Part shown: in pieces, positions 50,530 through 61,155 of the stretch
How positions within the stretch are numbered: position 1 is the first letter of the stretch
Layout: the number at the start of each line of letters is the position of its first letter
DNA from: Atopsyche davidsoni
Taxonomy: Eukaryota > Arthropoda > Insecta > Trichoptera > Hydrobiosidae
DNA: 64,000 nucleotides
NCBI GenBank assembly: GCA_022113835.1
Contig: JAILWY010000012.1
Span: 2,728,001-2,792,000 of the forward strand
Direction of reading: 5' to 3'
Made by a program: the position numbers and the translations under genes
Notes under the pieces: model-generated
The model's database searches: none
Told to the model about the DNA's origin: nothing
The model's input: the letters and a program-made list of their open reading frames with translations, nothing else

Positions 50530-52493
50530 ATATGTACGTCATCGATGTATTTGCAGATATAATGTTAACATAATAATATTTAGATCAATATCAATAAATG
50601 GTTCTATTGTTAATAAAGGTGTCAATACAAAAAGGTAAAGTTACAAAATAAATTCTGATGCAATAGAATCGGTTATATAAAGAAAATAATAAAATATTTA
50701 TGCATCGAAAATAATTACATGCTAAATAAAAATCTAACTATGAAAAAATTTAAATTCGATGAACCAATGTTTAAATTTCAAATTAAAACTAAAATTGACT
50801 CAAAAGTATAACATATGAAAATTGAAGTATCTATAAATATTTTTTCTATTTTTGCGTATTTGAATATGTATTTTCGATAACTTGGAAACTTTTAAATGGT
50901 AAATTTTTTATGTATTTAACCAACATGTACGCTAAAAAAACAGTTTTAACTTCATGAGCGTAATTATTTTACAAAAGTTTCATATCAAACAGAAACGCAC
51001 TTTTCAGGCCGCATAATGGCTACCTGCGAGATCTGAAAAAACCCGCAGTTTTCAGGGCCCAAACGATACTTCAGCCAGTCGATGGAGCTCCACAGTTCTG
51101 GTTATTGCATGCAATTAGTATCGATAAGGTTTTTTTTGTGCTTGAAGTATGTATGGGTTTTGAACGTGATCAATTGAAAACCAATCGGGACAAGTGACTG
51201 TATTGGAATGAATAATTCAATGTTGATTGTTTTAAAAATCTGCTGCATAGGAATTCATTGTGGAATTCGCATACATTTCACTTGAAAATTTGTTTTTTTT
51301 GTGGCACTCATCTAGAAACATTTTTTTAATAAATGATAGTTAAATGAAATGAAATAACCATAACTTTGATTTTATTGTATGTATAATAAAAAAAACAAAT
51401 ACATAGTTTTAACAATACTTGTTATTCAAGTATTTTTTTTAATCTGTTCTGTTTTTTTAATTCTGTTCACATATATTATCCATAACTATGTTTGTTACAT
51501 TCGCAGTTAAACAAAAATTTCTATCCTACTTTACATGATATTCATTTATAGGATTTCTTCTGTGCAAATAATTAATAAGAAATAAATATTTTTAGATAAC
51601 AATGTATTGATAATGATATAAATGCTTGCTGTTAAAATAAGAAAAGTGACTTAAAAAGTAAGCGCATATAAAGTCTTTTATATTCCATCGATTCCAAATT
51701 GTTTCCATAAAAAAGCTCCCCCCGTGTGTTTAACCATCCCGGCATTCCAAATTATAATATCAATCCGGCAAACGAAGGCAATAACGATTCCAACTTTGGC
51801 TATAAACAGAATGACGGCGTTTCGTAATAGACGCAGCTGACATGGAAAATGAGAGAAGGTTTATTAAATAACGGAAAAACGTCGGCAATAAAGCTTTCAG
51901 GAGGCTTCAGGGGCCTTGCCACCACGCCTACGTGCTCCCATGCCAATTTCGGAATGAAAAAACATTGCGGAAATGATTTCAGTTTCCTATGCACTGTAGT
52001 AACGATTCAGGCGCAGTTTTACGTTGCCTTTTGCGCAGCCAAGTGGCGGAAGCTGAGAGCGATGCTGATAAATTTTACTTTTCCGGAAAATGAAACCCGT
52101 ACTTTGTCAAGACTTTTTTTATATTAACGCTTTACATGTTTTTTTAACTCAAAACAATTTTAATTTATAAAAAAAAAAGATTTTTCATACTTTGATTCTG
52201 AATTAATTTATATTGTAAAGCTTAACCGATCAAGTGTATGGGGTTTTTACATATTGACACTTTAAAAAAATAATAATTAAATGCAAAGTTTTCTTTATTA
52301 ACAAAATAGACACATTATCAAGAAAATCACAAATATATTAAATATTTATTGAATTCACTTCGGCATCAGCTATCGTAATTTTCATTAGGAGTATTTGAAG
52401 CTTTATATAATAAAATTAGCAACTTAAAAAAAGATTTTTAATTGTGAATTTAAAAAAAACATCAAAGTTCACACTAAAATAAAGTATATTATT
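50530..52493. other. Non-coding DNA
   Basis: AT-rich, with moderate-GC patches at about 51000-51110 and 51710-52080. Overlapping frames at 51800-52127 on both strands lack recognisable domains. Confidence 0.4.
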
Positions 52494-52870
52494 GATTTTT
52501 GTGAAGACCGTCTCACAGGAAGTACGATTTTGCTTATACAGGTTTGATTAATAATTGAAAAATATTAAAAATTGATTATAGAAACTCTTAGATAAATATC
52601 ATCGTGATTTGTGTGGGATTTAAACCCACACCCCCAAGCTTATATGGCCGGTGCATCACCAATTATACCAACGAATCACTTGTACTTCGCAAGAATTTCA
52701 AGAACACTCTTCAATATTTAATTGGCATAATAAGTACGTTGTTTCATTTATAGGATATGATTGTTAAAAATTCTTACTTAGTACAAAATGTGTGTTCAAA
52801 TCCTACACAAATCACGATGATAGTTTCTTAAATGAATTTCAATATTTGAAAGAATGTACTTAATCATGAA
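52494..52870. mobile_element. tRNA-containing element, family B copy 3
   Basis: The left terminus is gatttttgtgaagaccgtct, then cacaggaagtacgattttgc. A minus-strand tRNA-like body follows (gatttaaacccacaccccca, then the A-box side caccaattataccaacgaat). A second, plus-strand B-box half (gtgttcaaatcctacacaaatc) lies beyond the gcataataagtacgttgttt spacer. It ends tgtacttaatcatg without the outer right repeat. Confidence 0.65.
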
Positions 52871-54018
52871 AATAAAGTAATTGCAATGTTGTACGTGATA
52901 CTGAAACCAAATTTCCTGAAAGTTTCAGATAGTTTTCTGAAGGTATTCCAGCATAGTGATTCAGTGCAAATCAGCCGAAAGTGTTCAGCAGGGCGTGCAG
53001 GCTGCACGCAGCGGACCCACGGCAGGGTTGATCCCCCATCCGGAAACCATACAGCCTCCCATTGGATTGAGCCTGGACCGAGGCGCGCATGGCTGGCACC
53101 GGCGCACCCCGGCCTGGCCTGCTGGAGCCGACCTTCCCAGGGGAGAGGTTCGAATCGACGTGTGAATTAATTACATCACATATAATTTTATTTACCTATA
53201 TACTTCATTGAATATGTAATAATACGTATCACAAAAATTCACTGTATTTGAGATATAAAGCTTTTAAAAAACTTTTTTTATTTTACAGATAATTTTTAAA
53301 ATATAATTGTAATAAACATTTTTTATTGGAATTGCGTTTTTCAGTATTTTAAATTTATATTGTCTTCAAGACTGACGTTTTTTGTGCTATATCTGGCTAA
53401 AAAACTCATCGTTTTCAGACTATCTAAGATTGTTGTCTCTTGATCACAGATCATAGATAAAAAAATATAATTTTTTACAATTGTTCAACTAATGATTATC
53501 AATTTATGGAGCTTAAATTATATTTTATATCTACGTCTAAAATACACGTAAATATATTTTTTTAAATGATTACAAAAATTATGTTTTGATATTAATAATT
53601 TACGTCATTTATATCATCCTGTTATTTCTGTGTCACACCGTAGGCCTCGTAGGCTGGTCCAGGGCAGGCTCCTACACGATAAGCCACCATAGTCTCGTAG
53701 AGCCGTTATAACGTAGTTTCCGTTCACGATCACTGCTCATCTGGCAAATGCCTCCCGAGGGACATTATGGCCGTGACGTCAGAGCAGGACACCATCACCG
53801 TAGCCATTGCTTTCTCTTGCAAGTATAGCCAATGTTATATATCGGAAACTACCTGTTTCAGTAAACCACAGAAGAGGCTGAATGTGTGATGCTTATTCAT
53901 TTTATCAATGTTTCACGCATACTTAAATTAAATAAAATGAGCAATTTACAAAATTTACCAGCAATAGAATATGCATCTTGTAAACTTTATTTAACTATTT
54001 AAAATTGTTTATGTAAAC
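52871..54018. other. Non-coding DNA with GC-rich islands
   Basis: Island at about 52975-53165 (two plus-strand frames, no domain; a B-box-like aggttcgaatcg near 53147 lacks a partner A box) and another at about 53630-53830. AT-rich between. Confidence 0.4.
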
Positions 54019-54589
54019 CAGAGGTTCCCAAAGTGGTCAATATCGGCCCCCAGGGGTCGATTTCACCCTGCAAGGGGTCGATGACAGCGAAAAATAAAAT
54101 TGGTGGTCCACGAACTGTAAATGAGGGTCTACGAGAGTGGATCCCATTTAAGCAGGTCATCACCAAAATTTAGACGTTTCGTAAATGTCATAATGCACCG
54201 AACACAGATTGTACCGATGTACTTTGTGACAAATCGAAGCCCTGAAGCGTAGAAGTATTTTGTATGTTTTTAATTAATGTATTTTATTCCATTTAAGATA
54301 TTAAAATGGAATTCCACCAAGTATTCTCTGTCAAAAATATTGATTTTCTGGATGTTACTAAATTTGCATTTTGTGTGTTTTTAATTAATAAAGGTATAAT
54401 TAACTTTTTCATTTTTATACCCACTGTACAGTAAATCATATGAAAGTGAGTTGTTCTATATAAGATGTCAAAAATATGTTTGAAGTTGATGAATTTGTAA
54501 AAAATCAATATTAGCAAGGCAGGGGGTCGACGAAAAACAGTAAAACTCGACAAGGGGTCGACGGGACAAAATAGTTTGGGAAAACTATG
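54019..54589. mobile_element. hAT-type MITE with 8-bp target duplication
   Basis: 571 bp starting cagaggttcccaaagtgg and ending, inverted, catagttttcccaaac: the short CAGNGGTTCCCAAA-type inverted repeat of hAT transposons. It is flanked by 8-bp near-identical target duplications, atgtaaac (54011-54018) and atgtagac (54590-54597). Subterminal aaggggtcga motifs recur near both ends and could be transposase-binding repeats. It has no transposase. The interior contains a block shared with repeat C (gaattccaccaagtattctc). Confidence 0.85.
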
Positions 54590-54597
54590 ATGTAGAC

Positions 54598-55115
54598 CAA
54601 AACGTTGAAAATTTCAAATTAAAACGCTGCACAACACCCACTTTTGCCAAACACATTTCAAGCTATCGATAATTAAAATCCGCAACCTACACTATTTAGT
54701 GTACGTTGTCCTGTCCTCGCGACAAGGTGAAAAAGTGAATTTTCGTAAGTGTTAACTCTTGGCTACATTTTAATATAATATAATCGGCTCGCATAAAATA
54801 GAAAATAAAAATGGGCGAGCCAGTATTTGGGTCGCGGGAGGCAATCTCGCACAAAGCGGCGCCGTTACCCGCCGGCATACATTAGCCCGCATGGCCTCCG
54901 TGGAAACTATAAATCCCGCGAGTTAATCTCCCAAATAGGCCCCCGCTCCCCCCGTGAAGATTTAATATTCTCAAGTGTCTTGTATCGGGTCTCGAAAGGG
55001 GGGCCAGGGCGCTCGGCCCAAGGCTCGGGGCCCCGCGCCACAGCCTGCTGAAAATTTAAAAAGTTTTATAAAATAAAATTTATAAAAAAAAAATATTTTC
55101 GCGAAATTTTTTGTA
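54598..55115. other. Non-coding DNA with a GC-rich island
   Basis: Island at about 54785-55050. The frame 54827-55051 is basic and low-complexity with no domain. Confidence 0.4.
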
Positions 55116-55215
55116 AAATTTTTTGAGTGATTTTCCACATGTTCGTTTTTATTTGTAACCGGTTTCGCTAACCTTTATCAAACAAAGAGAAAATCACTCA
55201 AGTATTTTATTAAAT
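55116..55215. repeat. Palindromic repeat C, compact copy
   Basis: Left arm gagtgattttccacatgttc then tttgtaaccggtttcg; right arm aaagagaaaatcactcaagt then atttta. The arms are partly complementary around a loop of about 25 bp. It shares the aatcactcaagtatttta block with the copies at 17775 and 50335. Confidence 0.6.
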
Positions 55216-55739
55216 AATACTGAATTTCTTAAAATTTTATTGTTTTTTTAAATTCTTTAAAGAAGAGTAGATTTTCATCTTACGGTTGTGAAACAGCGAT
55301 AGAATCTTAATCTTGAATGTTTCAATTGAAAAATCATCATATACGGTATAACTGCGATATTAAAAATACAATTAAGTGGTAAATTGTGTATGTTAATAGT
55401 TAAATAAACTGTTTATAAAAAGTTTGTAAAAATAACATTTGTTAATATATACAGCTCGGTACGATATTTTTAAAAATCATTCATACATCATAAATGCACA
55501 AATTTAATTATTACACATGTAAGGGTTCTTCTCTGATGTAGGATAAAACATTGACAAATATACACAGTATTATTAATTTTTAGTGTAAAACACGACTTTT
55601 ATATCAAAGGTTTCAGATCTCATGTTAATAACAAGCGTATCTTTTCAACTTTTTTTATTGACGTGCAGAATAGAAAAAAAAATATTTTATTAAATATTAC
55701 ATAAAAAATTTATGTGGCGTTGTGGTGACAAAACAACAA
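55216..55739. other. AT-rich non-coding DNA
   Basis: No recognisable gene, repeat end or tRNA-like box. Confidence 0.45.
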
Positions 55740-56290
55740 AAGGTGTCCAAAAAGAGTATCAGGTATTTGTTTAAGTGACCGTTATTGTGATATGCTGCGA
55801 ACATTTTTGGGCCCAGAGTTGCAATAGTTTCAAAGTTTCAACTCAAGAACGTGATTTCAACAACCACTTGCCATACATCAAATCAATCAATTGAAGCTGT
55901 ATCAAATTATTCCCTAATAAGCTCATTTCACGTAGAGGTAACACCAACTGGCCTTCCAGAAGCCCCGACCTTAGCCCGTTTGACTATTTCGTATGTGGAT
56001 ACCTTAAAAGTAAGATTTATGAGAATAATCCGATGAACATAACGGAATTGAAACAAAACATCAGGTCAGAAATGGCAGCGCAATATCGAGGGCTATGTGT
56101 CTCAGCGTGTTATCAGCAATCTTCGTTCCAGATTAGAAGAGTGCCAGCAGCGCAACGTACACCATTTGGATAAAATCATCTTAACGAAATAAATTTTTAT
56201 TTCGTATTCTTATAATAAACAATAAAAAAATACTTGATTACTAGTAGTTTTTGTTTTACTGATAATATTCGTCATATCTCTTTTTTTATT
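55740..56290 (+). mobile_element. Tc1/mariner-type remnant, family F copy 3
   Basis: Left end aaggtgtccaaaaagagtat; the right end is degraded (tactgataatattcgtcata compared with the inverted left end of the 27741 copy). This is the most coding-rich member: across frames, 55795-56190 encodes the catalytic C-terminal half of the transposase. It lacks the N-terminal DNA-binding half. Confidence 0.75.
55795..56190 (+). pseudogene. DDD-type Tc1/mariner transposase, C-terminal half
   Basis: Broken reading frame of a cut-and-paste transposase. In order: RYCDMLR-like start (about 55788-55810), a stretch around 55851-55895 corresponding to the W-x-Q-Q-D-x-A-x-C-H block that holds the second catalytic Asp (here disrupted by a frameshift), ISFHVEV/ISRRGNIN-type spacer, SPDLSPFDYFVCGYLKS (about 55966-56010) with the third catalytic Asp, then NPMNITELKQNIRSEMAA and a C-terminal helix ending near LDKIIL. 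At least two frameshifts separate these blocks. The spacing between the two Asp blocks is roughly 40 residues, longer than the 34 of classic mariners. Non-functional. Confidence 0.7.
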
Positions 56291-56329
56291 TTTTGAACTC
56301 TAACTTGTTATATTATTCGCGTGATGCTT

Positions 56330-56420
56330 GCGATCGCGATCTATATCGCGGCGGAGGGGCCGGGTTCGACTCCCAGTTTATTACCTGAACGAAATCTGTG
56401 CAAAATCTTATACACACTGT
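56330..56420 (+). repeat. tRNA-derived SINE fragment with perfect B box
   Basis: ggggccgggttcgactccca contains the consensus B box GGTTCGANTCC with a T-stem-like flank, after cgatcgcgatctatatcgcg. No tRNA-shaped acceptor can be folded. Downstream, aatcttatacacactgtata then agatt forms a short inverted repeat. Confidence 0.35.
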
Positions 56421-56773
56421 ATAAGATTTTTTTTTAAAATAAATATATTTTAAATATAATAAAAATACACGCAGTGTTTGACTTCGGGGGTGGTTGGCCC
56501 CCGCCCTGTGCGCATTGCTACGCACGTAGGCGGGCGCCAGGCAATCCATATTAAGTGAAGCCGGCCTGGCTCGGCGGTGCGTGATCGAATTCCCCAATAT
56601 GCATAAATACCCGGCCCAGGTAGGCGGCCCGCCCTACATATATACTCGCAAATAGGCGGGTAGGGCGGCTACTGACCGTTTAAATTTAAAAGGGTAAAAT
56701 GTGCGCTAAAGGTAATGGATTGTTGAGTGCTTGTCAGATCTGCCTTTTAATGGATTAAAAAATAGCAATAGTA
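56421..56773. other. GC-rich island
   Basis: About 56480-56680 is GC-rich (tggttggcccccgccctgtg, gtaggcggcccgccctac), with frames on minus that show no domain. Confidence 0.45.
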
Positions 56774-57233
56774 CGAGGGCGGTCCGATGAGTACTTGTCC
56801 GATGGTGCTTGTAACGCAAGAGAGATTATCTACACTATCGTGTAGTACTTTATTGTAGACGGCTACTGTCAAAATTTCAGCCGATAGTTTTGTTTTGACC
56901 GCGTGTGGAAGCGGACCTGAACGCGTATTTTATAAAAATGGAAAAAGAGCTATATCGGTCGGTGATTCGATTCTTGCTTTTGGAAGGGAAATCTCGCAGC
57001 GAAATCAAAGAGCGCTTGGATGCTGTCTACAGTGAATCTTCTCCTTCGATGGCGACCGTCAAAAATTGGTTTAACGAGTTTCAATGTGGTCGCACGTCGG
57101 TTTTTGATGAGCCACGCCCAGGAGCTCCGAAAATGGCTACCACGGAGGATAACGTGACAAAAATCAATTGAATCCATTTTTCCAAAATTTTCGTTTTTCT
57201 TTTGTAGGCCAAGTACTTATTGGACTGCCCTCG
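56774..57233 (+). mobile_element. Internally deleted mariner element
   Basis: 460 bp between TA dinucleotides (56772-56773 and 57234-57235). Inverted ends: cgagggcggtccgatgagta and inverted right cgagggcagtccaataagta, continuing ctt. It keeps the transposase 5' end and the last coding bases before the 3' terminus (tttccaaaattttcgttttt matches a mariner C-terminal tail) but lacks the roughly 800 bp between, including the catalytic domain. Non-autonomous deletion derivative, possibly mobilisable in trans. Confidence 0.9.
56938..57171 (+). pseudogene. mariner transposase, N-terminal DNA-binding domain only
   Basis: 77 codons from ATG 56938 to TGA 57169-57171. The N-terminal helix-turn-helix of mariner transposases is clear: MEKELYRSVIRFLLLEGKS (1-19), EIKERLDAVY, SMATVKNWFNEFQCGRTS (about 37-54), DEPRPGAPK linker and TTEDNVTKI. 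This domain binds the terminal inverted repeats. A full mariner transposase is about 345 residues; the DD34D catalytic domain is deleted, and the frame meets a stop right at the deletion junction. An in-frame GTG 33 bp upstream is less likely than this ATG. A stable product could act as a repressor, but nothing shows it is expressed. Confidence 0.9.
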
Positions 57234-60064
57234 TATGTTTCTACACTCTGTTTGGACACATTGTATTTTTGTCTCAAAAAAATATTTCAATTACTATAAA
57301 AAAATGATGATTTAAAACATGTTTCCATATATTATATCACTTTTTTTTTTAAATAGTTGGTGAAGAGAATAAATAACACAAAAAATGGATCAATCCGATA
57401 AAGAATAAGTTATACAACCAGTATCTCACCCCATTACCATTGTTCAGTACTTCAGTACGGGAGGCTGTTGCGCCCTACAGGAGTCACCGCAGTCGGAATG
57501 TTAGAGCTCATGCCTAAAATCTCGGCTGGCACTTGGCAAGGGGTTGCTCCTGTCTGCTGAAGGGGTTGGTAAATGCCTACATTTGCAATGAACTTAATTT
57601 ATATACGACATCCTTCATGCTGTGTTTTTTCCAAAATATAAAAACGCGATTTGGGAACATTTCAAACGTTTGAAAAGATTTTTTTTTATGATTATTTGAT
57701 ATTTAAGTATAGTTGGTATTTTAAAAGAAATATTATTATTTGTCAGAATGTTATTTAAGGTGTCTCTTTTTAAACTAAATATTTTTGGTGCAGTTTCATC
57801 TTTTTCATAAATAATCAATCAGATTTACTAAATAATGTTACAAGCTTTTAGTTTTCTATGATTCATATTAACAATGCATTATTTTGTTTATCTCACGTTA
57901 ACTTATCAATAAATTATGATTGCAGTTATATAACATAATATAATTTTATAACACCTAGTTTAGAGTATTGATGAAATATTTGATTATGTTCAGTAGTTAA
58001 ATTCAATTTTAAAAAAATGTTATTATAAAAATATAAAAACGATATAAAACAAGTATTTTAAATATTCTAAAAATCATATAAGTTAAGGATTTTTATATTA
58101 GAACTTTGTTGAAAATATTTATATATTTACACTATTGTATTTTGTTAAACCAATGTGATTAACAAAATATTTGAAGATAATTTTAAAATTCCTAAAAAAT
58201 ATTTTAAACAGCTGTATATTCTAGTATAATAACTTCACAATAATGAATATCTCAAGGCTTATTTAAATGCCAAAAAATCTGAAGACTAATGAAAAGTTTT
58301 TTTCAGTAATTTGCATTGATTCCTTATCGACAATAAAAACCCCTACAATGGGGATCTCTATGGAGCAGGGAAGGGTCGTGAGGAGGAAGATTCTGCACCA
58401 CCCCACCCTCTTTTCGACACCCCGCGCATCACAACCGTTGATAATTTCATTGTCACGATGAATAATTCACGATGCAAAGTGAATTTATAAACCACCCGAC
58501 TTCACTCTCCCGGTTGTTATTCTTTCCCTCTAGGGACGCTCTTGTGCACACTACAAGGGAAATATTGTGTTTTACTCAAGAGTATTCAGATTTTCAAGGA
58601 ATTCGTTACGTAAACGATGTTTAACGTATTATTTATGGAAAATACTGTGTGATTTGATTATTTTATCTGCTTGGAAATTAAAAATTAGATTTTTGAATTT
58701 ATTTTAGTAAAAAAAAAAATTTATAAAATAAAAGTTATACAAATATTATAGCAATACCTTCTTTTATAAACTCAGTGAATAATTTGAAAAAAAAAACGCT
58801 CAACTCAAATTGCAGCAATATATAATCACGTATTTTTCTCGGTCTTGATAATAATATATATATTATTTTTCCTTATCTAAAGATTTTGCCTCTGTGTGCA
58901 TATTAAATGAAGCAATGTATTATTGAGTAATTTTTAAAAAATATATTATATTGACCACTAAACTGTATCACACCGAGAAATCCAAAAGCTTTTTGATAAA
59001 TTATCTCTTAGGCGTTGGTTTAAAGCAACTTGTTTAATAATTTTCTACTGTATTTTAATTCATGCTATACAACTAATAAAAAGCGTTTTATCCACGCTGG
59101 AGGTTGAGTTAAGATTCGCTTTTAATATTCACTCTAGATATCTTATTGAAAACGTTTCAGATTTAATAAATTATTTTACAAACACGAAAATGTTTTTTTT
59201 ATATCGATTTTTTGAAATTTTTGTCAATTGATCTATATAGTTCAAGATTATTTTTTATTGATAAACACTCAAACAAATCTTGACGAACATGGACTATATT
59301 TGTGATGGAATTGTTTAAAATGTTATCCACGTTTTGCGTTGTAGTCTGTAAAAAGAGGAAACCAAAAAAATATTTATAATATTTATTGAACAATATTTAA
59401 AATCTGATATATTGTAATATTTTAATACTCTTTTAAACGGGTCCAGAGTGACTTTCAAAAGCAATTCTAAGCTCGCTCAACTCTCAAGCGGGTCCTAAAC
59501 TATCGGCGAATATAAAAAAACTTGACCACCCGACACTCTTCACAGTGTCCGTACAAAACGTTTGGCTCTGCAGGTCGAAGGCTCTATCGATCCCATGGGG
59601 TGGGGGTTGGGGAGGAGGGCTGGTCCTGCCGGCCACCCCGCCCATTGTCCGCCGCCCTGGCTCTTTACAACCACGCTTTTTCGTTTATTTATACGGGGGT
59701 GACGTCATCCCCGCTGAAAACGAGCGCTCAGTCCAACTTAGTTCCCCTGCATTGTTTTAAACCTTTTTGAGGATTTAAACAGATCGTGTTTTGTTGTTTA
59801 AAGTTTTATTGACCTTGAGCTATATGCTGAGCGATCGTTTTATTATGTGATGTTCTCCAATGTCATGGTCAATAAATATGTTTCACAGGTTTTGAGAATA
59901 ATATAATATTTTGTATGATACCGATTAATTTATCAAAACGAAAATATATTTATATATTGAAATAAAATGAAGCAAATTAAGAAATATATATTTAACTACT
60001 TCATATTTCATTTGCAGGCTTCATAAAAGATATGATGTATTCATTCATAATTAAAATAATTAAA
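57234..60064. other. Non-coding DNA with GC-rich islands
   Basis: Mostly very AT-rich. Moderate-GC patches at about 57430-57560 (cgggaggctgttgcgcccta), 58320-58540 and 59545-59725 (two plus-strand frames overlap, no domain). No transposon ends were recognised. Confidence 0.4.
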
Positions 60065-60272
60065 AAACCAATTTTCTGATAATGCTTAAGTACATTTTTT
60101 CAAATATTTAAAATTGATTAAAGAAACTCTCAGAAAAATATAATCGTGGTTTGTGTGGGATTTGAACCCACATCTCCAAGCTTACATGGCCGGTGCATTA
60201 CATATAATAAATAGGCAATTATATAAGGAAAATCGTACTTCCTGTGAGACGGTCTTCACAAAAATCAATAAT
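60065..60272 (-). repeat. tRNA-containing element, family B copy 4
   Basis: Starts gataatgcttaagtacattt and aaagaaactctcagaaaaat, then minus-strand B box gatttgaacccacatctcca and anticodon arm ttacatggccgg. It jumps directly to the outer right terminus cgtacttcctgtgagacggt, then cttcacaaaaatc. The spacer and second tRNA half are deleted. Confidence 0.65.
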
Positions 60273-60584
60273 ATAGCCAATTTTCGTTTTAAAATTATTT
60301 TTACGGAATTCTACGTTTACGAATTATAATTATTTACATATTTTTATATATCGTAAAGAAATTTATTTTTAAGGAAAATTTTATATAAATAGTTTAAATG
60401 CTATTGTAAAACACCAAAACTACTGCTAAAATATGTAATAATTTTATTTACAAAATAATTTCAAAAAAACTTATATATTTTTATTAGAAAAATAAAGTTT
60501 TTCAAAGCATTTACTGGTGAAATTTTATTTACCGATTTTTTAAAGATATATCAAAAATTCAATTTTTACACCTATTCAATTTCA
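60273..60584. other. AT-rich non-coding DNA
   Basis: Very AT-rich; nothing recognised. Confidence 0.45.
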
Positions 60585-60862
60585 TATGTCGATTTTTTGA
60601 TTAACGTCAATCAGATGCGTATTTATTACCCATTACGGTTTTATTATATTATTACTAATATGATTAGGCACATTAGTTCATACATAGAAGATGATTTAAA
60701 GAAACTCTCAGAAAAATATCATCGTGATTTGTGTGGGATTTGAACCCACATCCCCTGGTTTACATGACCGGTGTACTAACCCTTTTACTAACGAATCACT
60801 TCCGTTTATCGAGAATTTTTAACAATCATATTCTACATATGAACCAATGTGCCCAGGCCAAC
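60585..60862 (-). repeat. tRNA-Thr-like element, family A, minus-strand core
   Basis: Family 5' block and terminus aatatgattaggcacattag on plus, then the tRNA-like core on minus at 60726-60797: acceptor gattcgt/acaaatc (6 of 7 pairs), anticodon arm ggtcatgtaaacc with UGU, perfect T-arm. Position 33 is A and not U, which argues against a functional tRNA. It ends with cgagaatttttaacaatcat and gaaccaatgtgcccaggcca. It forms a near-perfect inverted pair with 60978-61155. Confidence 0.7.
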
Positions 60863-60977
60863 CAATATTTAGTGATTTGCAAGCCCTGGACTTTTTGAAC
60901 AAAGTAACAAGTGAAGCGATTTTAGTCCCATCTCGATATTATTTTTAAAACCTATTAATTTAGCCAAGACGCGCTCA

Positions 60978-61155
60978 TAAAAATTCTCGATAAACGGAAG
61001 TGATTCGTTAGTACAAGGGTTAGTACACCGGTCATGTAAACCAGGGGATGTGGGTTCAAATCCCACACAAATCACGATGATATTTTTCTGAGGGTTTTTT
61101 TAAATCGTCTTCTATGTATGTACTAATGTGAATAATCATATTAGTAACCTATTCA
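60978..61155 (+). repeat. tRNA-Thr-like element, family A, plus-strand core
   Basis: The clearest cloverleaf in the window. 61002-61073 is 72 nt: acceptor gattcgt/acaaatc, D-arm gtac-aagggtta-gtac, anticodon stem ccggt/accag (4 of 5 pairs) with loop catgtaa (anticodon UGU, Thr), 5-nt variable loop, T-arm gtggg-ttcaaat-cccac, discriminator A. A33 and the stem mismatches indicate a SINE-like derivative. It is almost identical to the reverse complement of 60640-60822. Confidence 0.7.

Noticed and set aside
53147..53160. B box aggttcgaatcg suggesting a tRNA or SINE
   Set aside because: No A box or foldable tRNA body upstream.
61002..61074. Functional tRNA-Thr gene
   Set aside because: Size and cloverleaf fit, but A replaces the invariant U33, stems have mismatches, and the same sequence recurs many times inside inverted-terminus repeats.
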